A stretch of DNA of 64,000 bases from CAMCXE01 sp046347475 (GCA_046347475.1 JAXMGD010000009.1:1-64000), one strand, 5' to 3'. Shown: positions 17,134 through 26,289, numbered from the stretch's first letter. The notes: a model not told the origin generated them from the letters alone. Translations and numbers: made by a program.

Positions 17134-18414
17134 TTAATGCGCTGTTTGCGTCGGCGGGCAGGCGTTAAAGGTGATGCGCACGCACAAGCCGCCTAGGCGT
17201 TCATCCGTATCGAGGCTGATGTTGGCTTTGTGCCAACTGGCGATGCGCTCGGCGATGGCAAGGCCCATGCCGTGGCCGTGGGGGCCGCTGGCGCTGCCGC
17301 GCACAAAGGGTTTTAACACGGCTGAGCGGTCCTGCAGCGGAATACCCGGGCCGTCGTCGCTGATGCTCAATTCCACCGTCTGTTTGTGCCGCACCGTTCG
17401 CAGGCAAATGTGCTGCCGGCCGTAGCGCTCCGCGTTGCTTAGCAGGTTGTTGATCAGCATGCTGAGGTAGTGTTTGTCCCCCTCGATCCAGGCTGCCTCG
17501 GGGCACAGTTCACGCTGTAGTTGGTGCCTGCCGCCGACCAATTGATCCCACAGGGGGGCTACCAGGTGGTTAAGGTTGAGGGGCTGCATATCCAGTTTGA
17601 TATGCCCCTCTTCGAGCTTGGCATAGTCTAAGAGGCGGTTAATTAGCGCTTCCATGGCCGCTAGATCCTGCCCTATGCGCGCTAAATAGCGGGCTGATTG
17701 CTCTGCGCTTTGGCTTTCTTCGAGCATTTCAAAGCCAAAGCGCAGGCGGGCGATTGGGGTTTTAAGGTCGTGGGAAACGGCCCGGCTGAGCAGGCGGTTG
17801 TCCGCTAACAGGCTTTGCACCTGTTCGGCCATCTGATTAAAGGCGACCTCCAAGGAGCCGATGTAGGACCAGCGGCTCGGCTGCAAGCGGGCGTTTAGAT
17901 CCCCGGCGCCAAAGGCGCGGGCTGATTCCTGCAGCAGCATGAGGCGCCGCACCAAGGGATAAAGGCACAGCAACAGAATCATAATCAGCCCTGAGTAAAA
18001 GGCTAGGGTGAGCGTGATACTGGTTTGCTCGTCTGTGTTACCGAGGCTGTCTACCGTCAGCGTCAGCACCGCTTGGCGATGGGGTAAAAAATAATTAATC
18101 AGCAGGTGGCGGTTATCCTCCAGCACAACCGCCTCGCCGCTGAGCAGTGCGGTGCGCAGATGGGCCGGTAGGGGTAATTCCGCTTCATCACTCAGGCTTA
18201 GCGCCACCGGCCCGTTGTTTGGCCAGTGGTTAATAAACGCTGGAGCATCGGCGGCGTCCAGGCTTTTAGCCAGTTGGTGGCCGAGGGTGATGTAGGCGGA
18301 GTCGGCCCGGCTGCCGGGTTGGTCGAGCTGGGAGTACACCTGAGAAATCAACCAGCCCAGGCCTACCACCGCCATAACCACTACGGACACCAGGGAGACT
18401 AATAAGCCGCGCAT
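17134..18414 (-). CDS. Sensor histidine kinase, RstB-like
   Basis: A kinase of 426 residues. The frame opens at 18546, but ATG 18414 begins directly with the first membrane helix (MRGLLVSLVSVVVMAVVG) and lies seven bases after the regulator gene, as expected in an operon. Order: helix, periplasmic region of about 130 residues (ALLSGEAVVLEDNRHLLINY), second helix (ITLTLAFYSGLIMILLLC), HAMP, HisKA with His215 in AVSHDLKTPIARLRFGFEM, and HATPase_c (NNLLSNAERYG, DDGPGIP, GHGMGLAI). The LEDNRHLLINY segment and the RLRFGFEM extension of the H-box are characteristic of RstB-type kinases. It should phosphorylate the regulator encoded at 18422. Confidence 0.88.
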   Translation of the reverse strand: MRGLLVSLVSVVVMAVVGLGWLISQVYSQLDQPGSRADSAYITLGHQLAKSLDAADAPAFINHWPNNGPVALSLSDEAELPLPAHLRTALLSGEAVVLEDNRHLLINYFLPHRQAVLTLTVDSLGNTDEQTSITLTLAFYSGLIMILLLCLYPLVRRLMLLQESARAFGAGDLNARLQPSRWSYIGSLEVAFNQMAEQVQSLLADNRLLSRAVSHDLKTPIARLRFGFEMLEESQSAEQSARYLARIGQDLAAMEALINRLLDYAKLEEGHIKLDMQPLNLNHLVAPLWDQLVGGRHQLQRELCPEAAWIEGDKHYLSMLINNLLSNAERYGRQHICLRTVRHKQTVELSISDDGPGIPLQDRSAVLKPFVRGSASGPHGHGMGLAIAERIASWHKANISLDTDERLGGLCVRITFNACPPTQTAH

Positions 18415-18421
18415 AAGGGGC

Positions 18422-19114
18422 TTACCAAGCGTCGGGCGCAAACAGGTAGCCGCGCCCCCACACCGTTTTGATTTTGCTTGGCGCCTCCGCGCTGTCGCCG
18501 AGTTTTTTGCGCAGCCGGGAGATTCGGATATCCACTGAGCGGTCAAAGCCGTCGTACTCTATGCCGCGCAGTTGGCTGACGAGCTCGGTGCGGCTGACCA
18601 CTTCACCGGCTCGGCAGGCTAACAGCCAGAGCACATCAAATTCGTGGGGGCTAATCTCCAGGGGGGCGCCAGCTAAGCTTACGGATTTGGACGGTGCATC
18701 GATAAACAAGCGGCCAAAACTGCGGCTGCTGTCGGGGCTTGCGGCGGGTTCGCGGCGTAAAAGCGCCTTGATGCGCGCCAGCAGAACGCGGGGTTTTACC
18801 GGTTTGGTGATGTAGTCATCGGCCCCTAGCTCCAGGCCCAAGACTTCATCCACTTCATCGCCGGAGGCCGTCATCATCAGGATGGGTTTGGCGAAGAATT
18901 GCCGCACTTCCTTGCAAACATCAAAGCCGTTTTTTTCCGGCAGCATTACATCCAATACCACCAAATCCGGCCGCTCTTGGGCAATGCGCGTTACGGCGAG
19001 GGAGCCGGTGGTGGCAAGGCTTACGCGGTAGTTGTGTTGGCTTAGGTAATCGCAAATCCACTCCGCCAGGGAGGTATCGTCCTCGACCACCAGTATGTGT
19101 TCGTGTGTTGTCAT
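18422..19114 (-). CDS. OmpR-family response regulator, RstA-like
   Basis: A regulator of 230 residues with a receiver domain (Asp55 in LVVLDVMLP; acidic pair in VVEDD; Lys in DDYITKPVK) and a C-terminal winged helix. The DNA-binding part contains VSRTELVSQLRGIEYDGFDR followed by SVDIRISRLRKKLGD and IKTVWGRGYLF, very close to the RstA subgroup. It lies directly upstream of its kinase. Genes for a DUF3019 protein and a MipA/OmpV protein precede it on the same strand; I recall this grouping from other gammaproteobacteria, where the outer-membrane protein is a likely regulatory target. The DNA site cannot be identified here. Confidence 0.92.
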   Translation of the reverse strand: MTTHEHILVVEDDTSLAEWICDYLSQHNYRVSLATTGSLAVTRIAQERPDLVVLDVMLPEKNGFDVCKEVRQFFAKPILMMTASGDEVDEVLGLELGADDYITKPVKPRVLLARIKALLRREPAASPDSSRSFGRLFIDAPSKSVSLAGAPLEISPHEFDVLWLLACRAGEVVSRTELVSQLRGIEYDGFDRSVDIRISRLRKKLGDSAEAPSKIKTVWGRGYLFAPDAW

Positions 19115-19183
19115 CTATCGCTTGGCCGGTGTGTTGGGATGAATAGGGGGCGCTTGCGCGGCGAGCTCATCGGGATTGCTCAG

Positions 19184-19576
19184 TTAAAAAAGCCGCCAAC
19201 CGCTGCTGTCTCGGTGGCCGGAGGTGTATACCCAGGCCACCACCAAATCCAGCTGCGCCAGGGTATCGCCCGCTGGTGTGCGAATCAAAAACTGCTGGCT
19301 TTGTTCACCGACAAATTCGTACTGAAAGGGCGGCGCGCCCGCGCCCTGCCAGCAGTGTAAGGGCCTGTGTTCACCCTCGGCAAAGAGGCAGAAATCGCCC
19401 GTTGAGGGGGTGCGCCAATAAAAGTTAAGGGTTTGGTAGCAGGCTTGTCCTTTGCGCAGGGCGATGCATTTATTGGGCTTGGCCGTTAGTTGCGCGGCGC
19501 TATCCTCTTGGGCACACAGGCGGCCCGTGATAAAGCTCGCCACAAGCAGGCTTGCGATAAAAAGACTAAAACGCAT
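19184..19576 (-). CDS. DUF3019 family secreted protein
   Basis: A protein of 130 residues with a signal peptide (MRFSLFIASLLVASFITGRLCAQ, seen in parts) and four conserved-looking cysteines (NKCIALRKGQACYQ, DFCLFAEG, LHCWQG), which probably form two disulfides in the periplasm. The pattern CxxLxxGQxCYQ, FxW, and WxxxHRDSSGWRLF matches DUF3019 proteins, which are commonly encoded beside a MipA/OmpV protein and an RstAB-like system. Function unknown. Its start overlaps the end of the MipA gene by 11 bases, so the two are translationally coupled, and 69 bases separate it from the regulator. Confidence 0.8.
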   Translation of the reverse strand: MRFSLFIASLLVASFITGRLCAQEDSAAQLTAKPNKCIALRKGQACYQTLNFYWRTPSTGDFCLFAEGEHRPLHCWQGAGAPPFQYEFVGEQSQQFLIRTPAGDTLAQLDLVVAWVYTSGHRDSSGWRLF

Positions 19577-20414
19577 AACTGACCGTAGCCGCTAAAACCA
19601 GTGCGTGGTTTTCATCCATCAGTGGACTGCGGGCGACTTTGTCGGGCAGGGCGGAATAGCGCAGGTAGGTGCGGCCTACCCAGTGGGCGCTGATCGGGTA
19701 GGTGACGCCTACTTCCCCCGAGCGGTAGACCGAGCCCTCTGCCTCATAGGCTGGGAAGCGGCGGGTGGCCTCTTGGGGCGACACGCCGATCCAATAATTA
19801 GCGGCTTTGTTCGATAACCAGTCGGCACTGAACACTGCGTGGAAATTCCAATTGCGGTATTGCCAGCTTTGCCCAACGCGCATGGAGGCGGCGGCGCCGT
19901 GTTCGCCGCTGACATCGCCCACCCAGCGCAATTGCAGGATGGTGTTGGCAAAATAACCGGTGATGCGCGTGCCGGTGCCGATAAACACCCGCGAGCGCTG
20001 AATTAACTGCAAATCTTTTTGCCGTTCAGGATCATCACTGGTGCGATCATCGTTGCTGGGCTCGCCAAACAGGTTGACCGCCAGCAGATCCACCGCCCAG
20101 TGTTCGCTATCCCAGAGGCTAAAGCCTAGGTTGAGCCCATCGTAGGTAGCGTCGGCCAATTCAATAAAGGCGCCTCGGTAGCGATAGGCACCGCTGGCGA
20201 ATAATGAGGGGCAGATGTTGTGGCTATCGCAATCATCGCGCTCAGCCAGAAAGGGATCCACCACGTAGGCTGCGCCCATGCTTAATTCAAAATAACCACC
20301 GTCTGAGTGGTTGGGGCCGGTGCCACTGCCGCGTAGATCGCGGGCTATATCTTCAGCCTGTAAACATGGGCACAAGAGCCCTAATAGCGGGGCGACAAGA
20401 CGCGGCAACATCAT
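19566..20414 (-). CDS. MipA/OmpV family outer-membrane protein
   Basis: An outer-membrane beta-barrel of 282 residues. The N-terminus is a short signal peptide (LVAPLLGLLCPCLQAE). The body contains alternating amphipathic strands and MipA/OmpV features: GGYFELSMGAAYVVDPF, YRYRGAFIELADA, LSNKAANYWIGVSPQEA with the nearby FPAYEAEG, and a C-terminal VLAATVSYAF ending in Phe as outer-membrane proteins do. In E. coli MipA is a scaffold for murein enzymes; OmpV-type proteins act as porins or in stress responses, and the role here is unknown. It is the first gene of a four-gene operon with DUF3019 and an RstAB-like pair. Confidence 0.85.
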   Translation of the reverse strand: MMLPRLVAPLLGLLCPCLQAEDIARDLRGSGTGPNHSDGGYFELSMGAAYVVDPFLAERDDCDSHNICPSLFASGAYRYRGAFIELADATYDGLNLGFSLWDSEHWAVDLLAVNLFGEPSNDDRTSDDPERQKDLQLIQRSRVFIGTGTRITGYFANTILQLRWVGDVSGEHGAAASMRVGQSWQYRNWNFHAVFSADWLSNKAANYWIGVSPQEATRRFPAYEAEGSVYRSGEVGVTYPISAHWVGRTYLRYSALPDKVARSPLMDENHALVLAATVSYAF

Positions 20415-20680
20415 AGGGTGTGCTCATGGAATAAAGTGAACATGGTGCGGAAATCTCGGAACATTAGCCTGGAAAAAATAGCCTTGAACAAAAAGTTTTG
20501 AGTAAGTGGCCTGAAATAAATGGCCCTGAGTAAATAGCGTGTACTAAATCGCGCCTGGCTATTCGGCGGCGCCCAAGGCCGTTATTGTGCACGCAGGCTG
20601 TTAAGCCGCACGCATTCTGCGCTATGGCGCAAGCCTGGCGGCAGCTTAACAGATGCAGGGGTGTTTGTTAGGGGCGGCAC

Positions 20681-20820
20681 CAGCTGCTCGTTGAAATACT
20701 ACCTTGCTAGGTCTAGGGGCGTTAAATGGGGTGAAAAAATCCTTGTTTACTGCGTGCAAACTGTGTTTTTTTTGTCAAATTTGCCTTACCAGACTGCCGC
20801 CAACTTTTTCCACTCGCTGC
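20681..20820. repeat. R3 repeat copy, short
   Basis: Starts CAGCTGCTCGTTGAAATACT, continues CCTTGCTAGGTCTAGGGGCG and ends near CCGCCAACTTTTTCCACTCGC. It lacks the central CCTAAATCC palindrome modules of the longer copies. It lies between the MipA operon and the TonB-dependent receptor gene. Confidence 0.7.
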
Positions 20821-20918
20821 TAAATACGTTATTAATCTCGCAACCGCTTAAGTCATCGGTGCGCCATCCTGGCTGCACTCATTAATTCAGCACTCAAAGC
20901 CGCCGGATTAATATTGGA

Positions 20919-20978
20919 AACCTCTGATTAATTCTGCGTTTTGAAACAGTAAACGCTGGAATTGATCAGCGGCGCTCT
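20919..20978. repeat. R4 repeat, internally deleted copy
   Basis: A copy of only about 60 bases: CCTCTGATTAATTCTGCG at the left, CGCTGGAATTGATCAGCGGC at the right, with a shortened middle. It lies directly downstream of the TonB receptor stop codon. Confidence 0.55.
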
Positions 20979-20982
20979 CACA

Positions 20983-23031
20983 TTAAAACGTCATGGATAC
21001 TCCCACCGATGGCAGTATGCCCATTTCGCGGGTTTCCTCTAATTTTAAAGCGCCTGTTTTATTAACCTCATCGTAATTTAAATCAACGTGGGTCACGTTG
21101 CGATGATTCAATGCATTAATTACATCCACATAAAAACTACCGGGGTAACCCCAAAATTGGGTTTTGTGTTCCATGCGCAGATCCAAACGCGAATAAATCG
21201 GTAGGCGGTCTTGATAGGCTTCACCATACACAGGCACATAACGGCCAGGGAAATTAGGGTTTTCCCGCACGCCGATTATTTTGGTATTTGCCTCACCACT
21301 TTTAGCGCTAAAGCGAAATCCTGCACTCCAGGCATCATTAAATTGATAATTGCCCACCAGGTTAAAAACCAACGGCGTATCTAAGTTGTAAGTGCGGGTT
21401 TGGCCTGTGCGCAAATTGGTGCGCTCGCTTTGGGACCAGCTCAGCGACATCCAGCCGTACCAATGATCATCCCGCTCACGGTTCAACATAAATTCCACAC
21501 CTTTTGCATCACCTTTAATATCGTTGCTGTAATAAAGCGACGCATCCGGTTGGCTTTTGTCCAGCGCCAAAGGTAATTGGGTGAGTTTTTTCTGGTAGCC
21601 TTCCAGGCTCCAATTCCAATGCTCGGCAACATCACCTTTTAATCCAAGGGTAAAATGATCCGCCTGGGGCGATTTTAACTCTGGATTGCCCACCAAAGGC
21701 ATAACCGTATCTAAATCTGGAAATCGATCATAACGGCCGGCTGATGCGGTTAAGGCCAGGGATTTAATCATCTGCCAGGTCAGCGCTCCGCGCGGGTGGA
21801 GAAAATGTTCCTGAGTAAAATCGTTGTGATTCTGTTGCAGTCCTAAATCCAGATTTAACGCATCGGTGACTTGCCAATTATCCGTGAGGTAGACCATTTG
21901 ATAATTCACCTCCACCGAGCGGCTACCTTCGATCAGTCCGCGCCGGTCCAAATCACAATCCGGTTCGAATTCGGTACAGACTATGAGCACCGTGCGCACA
22001 CGATATTGATAGTCATAGCGATTTAATTCACTGCCGAGCGTTACATGGTGGGCGCCAAGGGGTTGGCTAACGGCGGCGCGCAGGAGCGTGTTGGTGAAAT
22101 CTGTGCGGAAAAAATAGCCATCACCCCAGGTAATAGTGTCGGTATTATTATTCTGCGCTACCGCCAGTTGACTTGTGCCACCGCTGGCAAAGGTGTGTTG
22201 CCAGCGCGCACCTTGGGTGTCAAATCCTTTATCAATTTTGGCGAGCCCGGCAAAGTCAGGATTGCGAGCGGTAAAATTATTGGTATCGGCTACATCCGCT
22301 TCAACGCCGTCGTTAGCACCGGCTAAAGTTAGTGTAAATTGGTCTTGGGGGCTTGGGTCCCAGACATATTTAAATTGATAATCACCATCGGAAGGTGGTG
22401 CCTCGATGCGAATACCGTCATCATTAGGTTTATCTTCTTTGCTCAACAAATATTGCAACATGCCTTGCCGCGCAGAAAAATAAAACGCTGATTGTTCCGT
22501 TGCTGCACCTTCGAGAAAAATACCCGCTCGCAGAAAAGAAAGATTTACCCGTGTGGATAAATCCTGGTGACGCGGATCGCGCAGGCGAATATCAAAAATG
22601 GCTCCTGTTGCATTGGAGTAGGGTGCACCAAAACCCGCGGCGAATAATTGAAAATCGTGGATGACATTGTCGTCTAAAATCGAGGTGTTAAAATCATGAA
22701 AAATATAACCGGCGGGTAAGCCGTCAATGTAATAACGATTATCACTGGGGGATGAACCGCGCACCGCAGGCGCGCCACCTTCGGCGGGTGTTACTACCCC
22801 CGGCAGCGCGGTAATTGCCCCTAAGGGGTCTCCTAACGAGCCCGGCATACTGACGAGTTTTTCAGTGTTTTCGGTAATTTCCGTGTGCGAACCTTTGCGG
22901 CTGCCTAATACCAATACTTCTTCAACTCGGTTATCAGCATCGGTTTTCAATGCCGTAGCAGCCTGAGAAGGCTGGGCCAAGGGTACAACTAAGGTGGCCG
23001 CTAAGGCTAAACGGCGCAGGGTACTATTCAT
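20983..23031 (-). CDS. TonB-dependent outer-membrane receptor
   Basis: A receptor of 682 residues, start ATG 23031 with TAGGAGCC upstream. A signal peptide (about 1-24) is followed by a short linker, a plug domain (about 35-150; SLGDPLGAITALPGV, APAVRGSSPSDNRYYIDG) and a 22-strand-type barrel ending in VGVSMTF. The plug has the DPLGAI...LPGV...RGSSP...YYIDGLPAGY pattern of receptors often annotated as TonB-dependent plug proteins of unknown ligand; there is no N-terminal signalling extension. No TonB-ExbBD or transporter gene is adjacent, so the substrate cannot be told. Given the lifestyle inferred from the other genes, an oligosaccharide is as plausible as a siderophore. Confidence 0.88.
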   Translation of the reverse strand: MNSTLRRLALAATLVVPLAQPSQAATALKTDADNRVEEVLVLGSRKGSHTEITENTEKLVSMPGSLGDPLGAITALPGVVTPAEGGAPAVRGSSPSDNRYYIDGLPAGYIFHDFNTSILDDNVIHDFQLFAAGFGAPYSNATGAIFDIRLRDPRHQDLSTRVNLSFLRAGIFLEGAATEQSAFYFSARQGMLQYLLSKEDKPNDDGIRIEAPPSDGDYQFKYVWDPSPQDQFTLTLAGANDGVEADVADTNNFTARNPDFAGLAKIDKGFDTQGARWQHTFASGGTSQLAVAQNNNTDTITWGDGYFFRTDFTNTLLRAAVSQPLGAHHVTLGSELNRYDYQYRVRTVLIVCTEFEPDCDLDRRGLIEGSRSVEVNYQMVYLTDNWQVTDALNLDLGLQQNHNDFTQEHFLHPRGALTWQMIKSLALTASAGRYDRFPDLDTVMPLVGNPELKSPQADHFTLGLKGDVAEHWNWSLEGYQKKLTQLPLALDKSQPDASLYYSNDIKGDAKGVEFMLNRERDDHWYGWMSLSWSQSERTNLRTGQTRTYNLDTPLVFNLVGNYQFNDAWSAGFRFSAKSGEANTKIIGVRENPNFPGRYVPVYGEAYQDRLPIYSRLDLRMEHKTQFWGYPGSFYVDVINALNHRNVTHVDLNYDEVNKTGALKLEETREMGILPSVGVSMTF

Positions 23032-23435
23032 GTCAGGCTCCTAAATTAATTCCGAAACCCAGGGAGAATGACCACAGCTCCAGGGCTTTAAGGCGGGGTT
23101 ATTTAACCAAAATTCTCGTCACCAAGTCGTAACAGGGAAAGGGCGCTTGTATCGGTTTGTAACAGAATGTATCTGAGCGGATTTATTGACGGCGTCTTCC
23201 GCAAATTCAATTTTCGCGCGGACGGCGGCTTGGATGCAGAAGCTAGGGCGGCGCCCGCCTAAATGGATTGAGGCGTTAGAACGACGCAGTAGCCAAAGTC
23301 GAGGAGCCAAAGTCGAAAATGCCCAGTGATCAACACTAAAATTGAATTTCCGCAGGCGCCCTAAAGTGTGTAGGTATTCAATAAACCTAAAAAATCTGAG
23401 TGGTAAAAGTGGGCGGAATTTAATTGACCAAGGTT
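23032..23435. other. Gene-free stretch with R3-related modules
   Basis: Upstream region of the TonB receptor. Between about 23215 and 23345 it holds pieces found inside R3 copies on the other strand (CGCCTAAATGGATTGAGGCG, GAACGACGCAGTAGCCAAAG, TCGAGGAGCC). The overlapping 120-codon frame is repeat sequence and not a gene. Confidence 0.6.
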
Positions 23436-23577
23436 TTATACTACCTAGGCACCAGCAATGAATACACATCATTTCAGACACGCCGTGAATACATCCTTAT
23501 AGGCTCGTCAAAAAAGCCCCTCTTTTTGACGGTCTGAAATGCTGTGTATTCATTGCTTCCGTACAGCTAGTATAAGG
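23436..23577. repeat. R2 repeat, full copy
   Basis: About 140 bases with inverted ends of about 40 bases. The left end reads TTATACTACCTAGGCACC then AGCAATGAATACACATCA. The right end is the complement of CTTATACTAGCTGTACGG then AAGCAATGAATACACAGC. Between them lies a second hairpin around CCCCTCTTTTTGACGG. Other copies are at 36940 and 54073, with a shortened one at 59874. Confidence 0.85.
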
Positions 23578-23715
23578 CGTTGTTTGCAAGGGGTGCTAAG
23601 CCTCTGAAAGGGGCACGGATTATTATTTTGTCGAGAAAATAATTAAAGACCGCTCAGTCGCTGCAAGGCTCGTTAACTAAGCACTGTGTGCGGTTTGGAG
23701 GAGTGGCGCCACACT

Positions 23716-24049
23716 AGCCGCTTGGTGAAATACTGCCTTGCTAGGTCTGGCGGCGTTAAATTTGGCGAAAAATCCTCATTTACTCCGTGTAAACTCGGCA
23801 ATTGCTCCTCGGCTTTGGCATCCTCGACTTTGGCTCCTGCGCCGTTCTACCGCCTAAATCCACTTAGGCGTGCGTCGCTCTCGATTTCATTCCCGATGAA
23901 ATTCTACTTCCCCCATCCATTGGGTCATACCGCCTAAATCCGTTTAGGCGTGCATTGCTCTACCTCCTGCATCCATGCAGTCGTCCGGTTTTTTTGCCAA
24001 ATTTGCCTTGCCCTACCGTCGCCGCCAACCTATTTCAACAAGCTGCTAG
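23716..24049. repeat. R3 repeat, long copy
   Basis: The longest R3 copy. It begins AGCCGCTTGGTGAAATACTG and ends CCTATTTCAACAAGCTGCTA. The middle contains two CCGCCTAAATCC.TTTAGGCGTGC palindromic modules, CTCGGCTTTGGCATCC, GATTTCATTCCCGATGAAAT and CTGCATCCATGCAGTCGTC. The two palindromic modules flank an extra segment absent from the copy at 35762, as if a module had been duplicated. Confidence 0.8.
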
Positions 24050-24082
24050 ATTCTGACAATCGAGCGTGGCGCACATTTTTGG

Positions 24083-24844
24083 TTATAATCCCTGCCCGCC
24101 GGAGGCCTCTATCCTTTGTGCATTAATCCATCCGGTATTCTCGCCTAATAAAGCGGCCACTACTCCACCAATATCGTCCGGTAATCCGGCTCGGCCCAGT
24201 GCTGTAATATCGGCTATGTGCTGATTAAGCGCTTTATTATCGCGCACCGCGCCACCACCAAAATCCGTTTCGATAGCGCCTGGCGCAAGAGTATTTACAC
24301 GGATACGGCGCGGTGCTAATTCTTTTGCTAGGTAACGAGTGAAGGCTTCTACGGCTGTTTTCATGATGGCGTAGGCGGAATAGCCCGGCACCACCATGCG
24401 AGTAAGGCCCGATGAAATATTTAATATACGCCCTTCGTCTTTAATCATTGCCACTAAGGCCTGGGATAAAAAATAAGGCGCTTTAATGTGTTCGTGCATC
24501 ATGCGGTCAAATTCGTCCTCTGTGGTATGTAAATAATCCTTAAAAATTCCAGACCCGGCATTATTAATTAAAAAATCAAACTGCGTGCGGCCCCAGTGTT
24601 GGTTTAAGCAGGCGCTCAGTTGCCCGGCAAAATCGCTAAATGCGGCGCTTTGGCTGAGGTCTAGTTGCAGGCTGTGGGCTTGAATGCCTAGGGCGGTTAA
24701 TTCTGTGAGGGTTGATTGCGCTTCCTGTTGGTTGTTGCGGTAGGTAAAAATAATATCGCGCCCCTGTTTGGCAAGATGTATTGCCATGTGTTTGCCAAGT
24801 CCACGGCTGCCGCCGGTAATCACTGCGATTTTACGTGTGTTCAT
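24083..24844 (-). CDS. Short-chain dehydrogenase/reductase (SDR)
   Basis: A classical SDR of 253 residues. It has the NAD(P)-binding TGGSRGLG motif near residue 10, the LINNAG motif, and a catalytic Ser (NISSGL) with YAIMK giving the Tyr/Lys pair. The C-terminal RIRVNTLAPGAIETDF segment is typical of classical SDRs. An Arg within the glycine motif and YRNN after the second strand suggest NADPH. The substrate is unknown. GGGAGC precedes ATG 24844. It is divergent from an AraC-type regulator (25068), the common arrangement in which the regulator controls its neighbour, and the gap contains a long inverted repeat. Confidence 0.9.
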   Translation of the reverse strand: MNTRKIAVITGGSRGLGKHMAIHLAKQGRDIIFTYRNNQQEAQSTLTELTALGIQAHSLQLDLSQSAAFSDFAGQLSACLNQHWGRTQFDFLINNAGSGIFKDYLHTTEDEFDRMMHEHIKAPYFLSQALVAMIKDEGRILNISSGLTRMVVPGYSAYAIMKTAVEAFTRYLAKELAPRRIRVNTLAPGAIETDFGGGAVRDNKALNQHIADITALGRAGLPDDIGGVVAALLGENTGWINAQRIEASGGQGL

Positions 24845-24873
24845 AATCTGCTCCCATGTGTATTTTGTTGATT

Positions 24874-24918
24874 AGTTGCTGGTTGAAATGCGTCAGGCCT
24901 AGATTTCAACCAGCAGCT
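24874..24918. promoter_or_regulatory. Inverted repeat between divergent SDR and AraC genes
   Basis: TGCTGGTTGAAAT (left) and ATTTCAACCAGCA (right) are exact complements around a 13-base spacer holding CAGGCCT. It lies 30 bases upstream of the SDR start and 150 bases from the regulator start. It could be an operator or a hairpin, but GTTGAAAT also occurs at R3 ends, so it may be a tiny R3 relic. Confidence 0.4.
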
Positions 24919-25067
24919 AGGTGTGTGTAGCCTAGAGCCTAAGCGGGGATTGGCCTATGCCCAATCTTCCAGAATGCTTGCCTAATCCTCTGGGCCTTCT
25001 GCGCGGGTGCTGGTAATTGATTGGCCCTAGGGCTAAATTAGGTGTTTTTTGCAGCAGGATTAAGCCC

Positions 25068-25973
25068 ATGCTCCCTGAGGTGTTAAATGCGTTGCGCCCC
25101 ATACTTGATCAAAACTCTGAGCAACCTGGCTTGTCGTCAACTGCTGTGCCGGGCGTGCAGATATTTAAAGCCTATTCAATCACCGCACCTTTACCCTTGG
25201 TGTATCAACCGAGCCTGTGTTTATTGGTGCAGGGCGAAAAACAAATCGTGCTTGGCCGCGAGGAGTATCAGTACCGCCCAGGGCAATTGTTGACGGTGAC
25301 CCTTGATTTACCGCTGCAAAGTCAAATCACAGCGGCCAGTGAAAGTAGCCCCTATTTATTATTAAAAATTGCCTTAGACTCTGCGTTAATTGCCGAGTTA
25401 TATCCCTATGTAGGCTTAGAAAAACCGCATGAAGCTTCCTGTGCTAAAGGCTTATTTGTTGCTGAATTAGATGATGAGGTACTCAGTGCGGCGCTGCGTT
25501 TAGCACAACTGATTGCCGCGCCCCAGCATGTGGCCGCTTTGGCGAATCAAACTAAACGAGAATTTTTTTATCGGCTGTTATGCAGCCAGCAGGGCTCTCA
25601 AATTGCACAAATCGCCGTGCAGGATTCGCACTTGCAACGCATCGCCAAAGCCTTGCACTGGATTAAAGAGGATTTTCAAGCGCCGTTGAGGGTGCCGCAG
25701 CTTGCACAAATGGCCGGGATGAGTGTGTCATCCTTCCATGCACATTTTAAAAGCATCACCGGCCTAAGCCCGCTGCAATATCAAAAATCCCTGCGTTTAA
25801 TGGCCGCGCGCACGCTGATGCTGGCCGAGCAGCAAGATGCTGCGAGCACGGCTTATCGAGTAGGCTACGAAAGTCCTTCGCAATTTAGCCGCGAATACGC
25901 TCGTATGTTTGGCAGTCCGCCGGGTAGGGATGTTGAGCAATTAAGGCAGGTTAAAAAATTGTCGGTGATGTGA
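25068..25973 (+). CDS. AraC-family transcriptional regulator (AraC_N type)
   Basis: A regulator of 301 residues from ATG 25068; the frame extends upstream to a TTG at 25017 but the family begins near MLPEVLNAL. The N-terminal half matches the AraC_N domain (QPSLCLLVQGEKQIVLGREEY split over LCLLVQGEKQ and VLGREEYQYRPGQLL; then SSPYLLLKIALD). The C-terminal HTH_18 domain has two helix-turn-helix units (LAQMAGMSVSSFHAHFKSIT and AYRVGYESPSQFSREYARMF) with the usual GxSPxQYQKxLRL between them. Proteins of this type often activate a divergent oxidoreductase gene, here the SDR at 24083. Confidence 0.9.
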   Translation: MLPEVLNALRPILDQNSEQPGLSSTAVPGVQIFKAYSITAPLPLVYQPSLCLLVQGEKQIVLGREEYQYRPGQLLTVTLDLPLQSQITAASESSPYLLLKIALDSALIAELYPYVGLEKPHEASCAKGLFVAELDDEVLSAALRLAQLIAAPQHVAALANQTKREFFYRLLCSQQGSQIAQIAVQDSHLQRIAKALHWIKEDFQAPLRVPQLAQMAGMSVSSFHAHFKSITGLSPLQYQKSLRLMAARTLMLAEQQDAASTAYRVGYESPSQFSREYARMFGSPPGRDVEQLRQVKKLSVM

Positions 25974-26050
25974 TAGGTGCTGATTTTTATGTGCTGCGCG
26001 GGAATCGAGTTGTGAGGTGCGCCAGTGACTAAACCGGATTTGTTAAGGGC

Positions 26051-26152
26051 GGGCTGATTAATTCCAGGTTTTGCCTTTTTTCAAAAACGCCCGAGTCCTG
26101 CCTACTAGGGTTTTGCAAAAAGTCAAAACCTGGAATTAATCATACTCTCCTT
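26051..26152. repeat. R4 repeat copy
   Basis: GGCTGATTAATTCCAGGTTT at the left and AAACCTGGAATTAATCAT at the right are near-perfect inverted ends; the inner TTTTTTCAAAAACGCCCGAG is the R4 core. This copy has a shortened middle. It lies downstream of the AraC gene. Confidence 0.8.
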
Positions 26153-26289
26153 GAAAAACTGTCAAATAAACAGAATTTTTATCAGGCTTGATCTGATCGC
26201 CGGGTAAATCGGAAACAAACCAAAGACTGCTAGGGGCAACTACGAAAATTCTCTTTTCGTGATGATCGCGAGGTATTTTGCGCGAACGA

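Noticed and set aside
23119..23481. 120-codon minus-strand frame
   Set aside because: Made of R2 and R3 sequence and lacks a ribosome binding site.
23686..23937. 83-codon plus-strand frame
   Set aside because: Within the long R3 copy.
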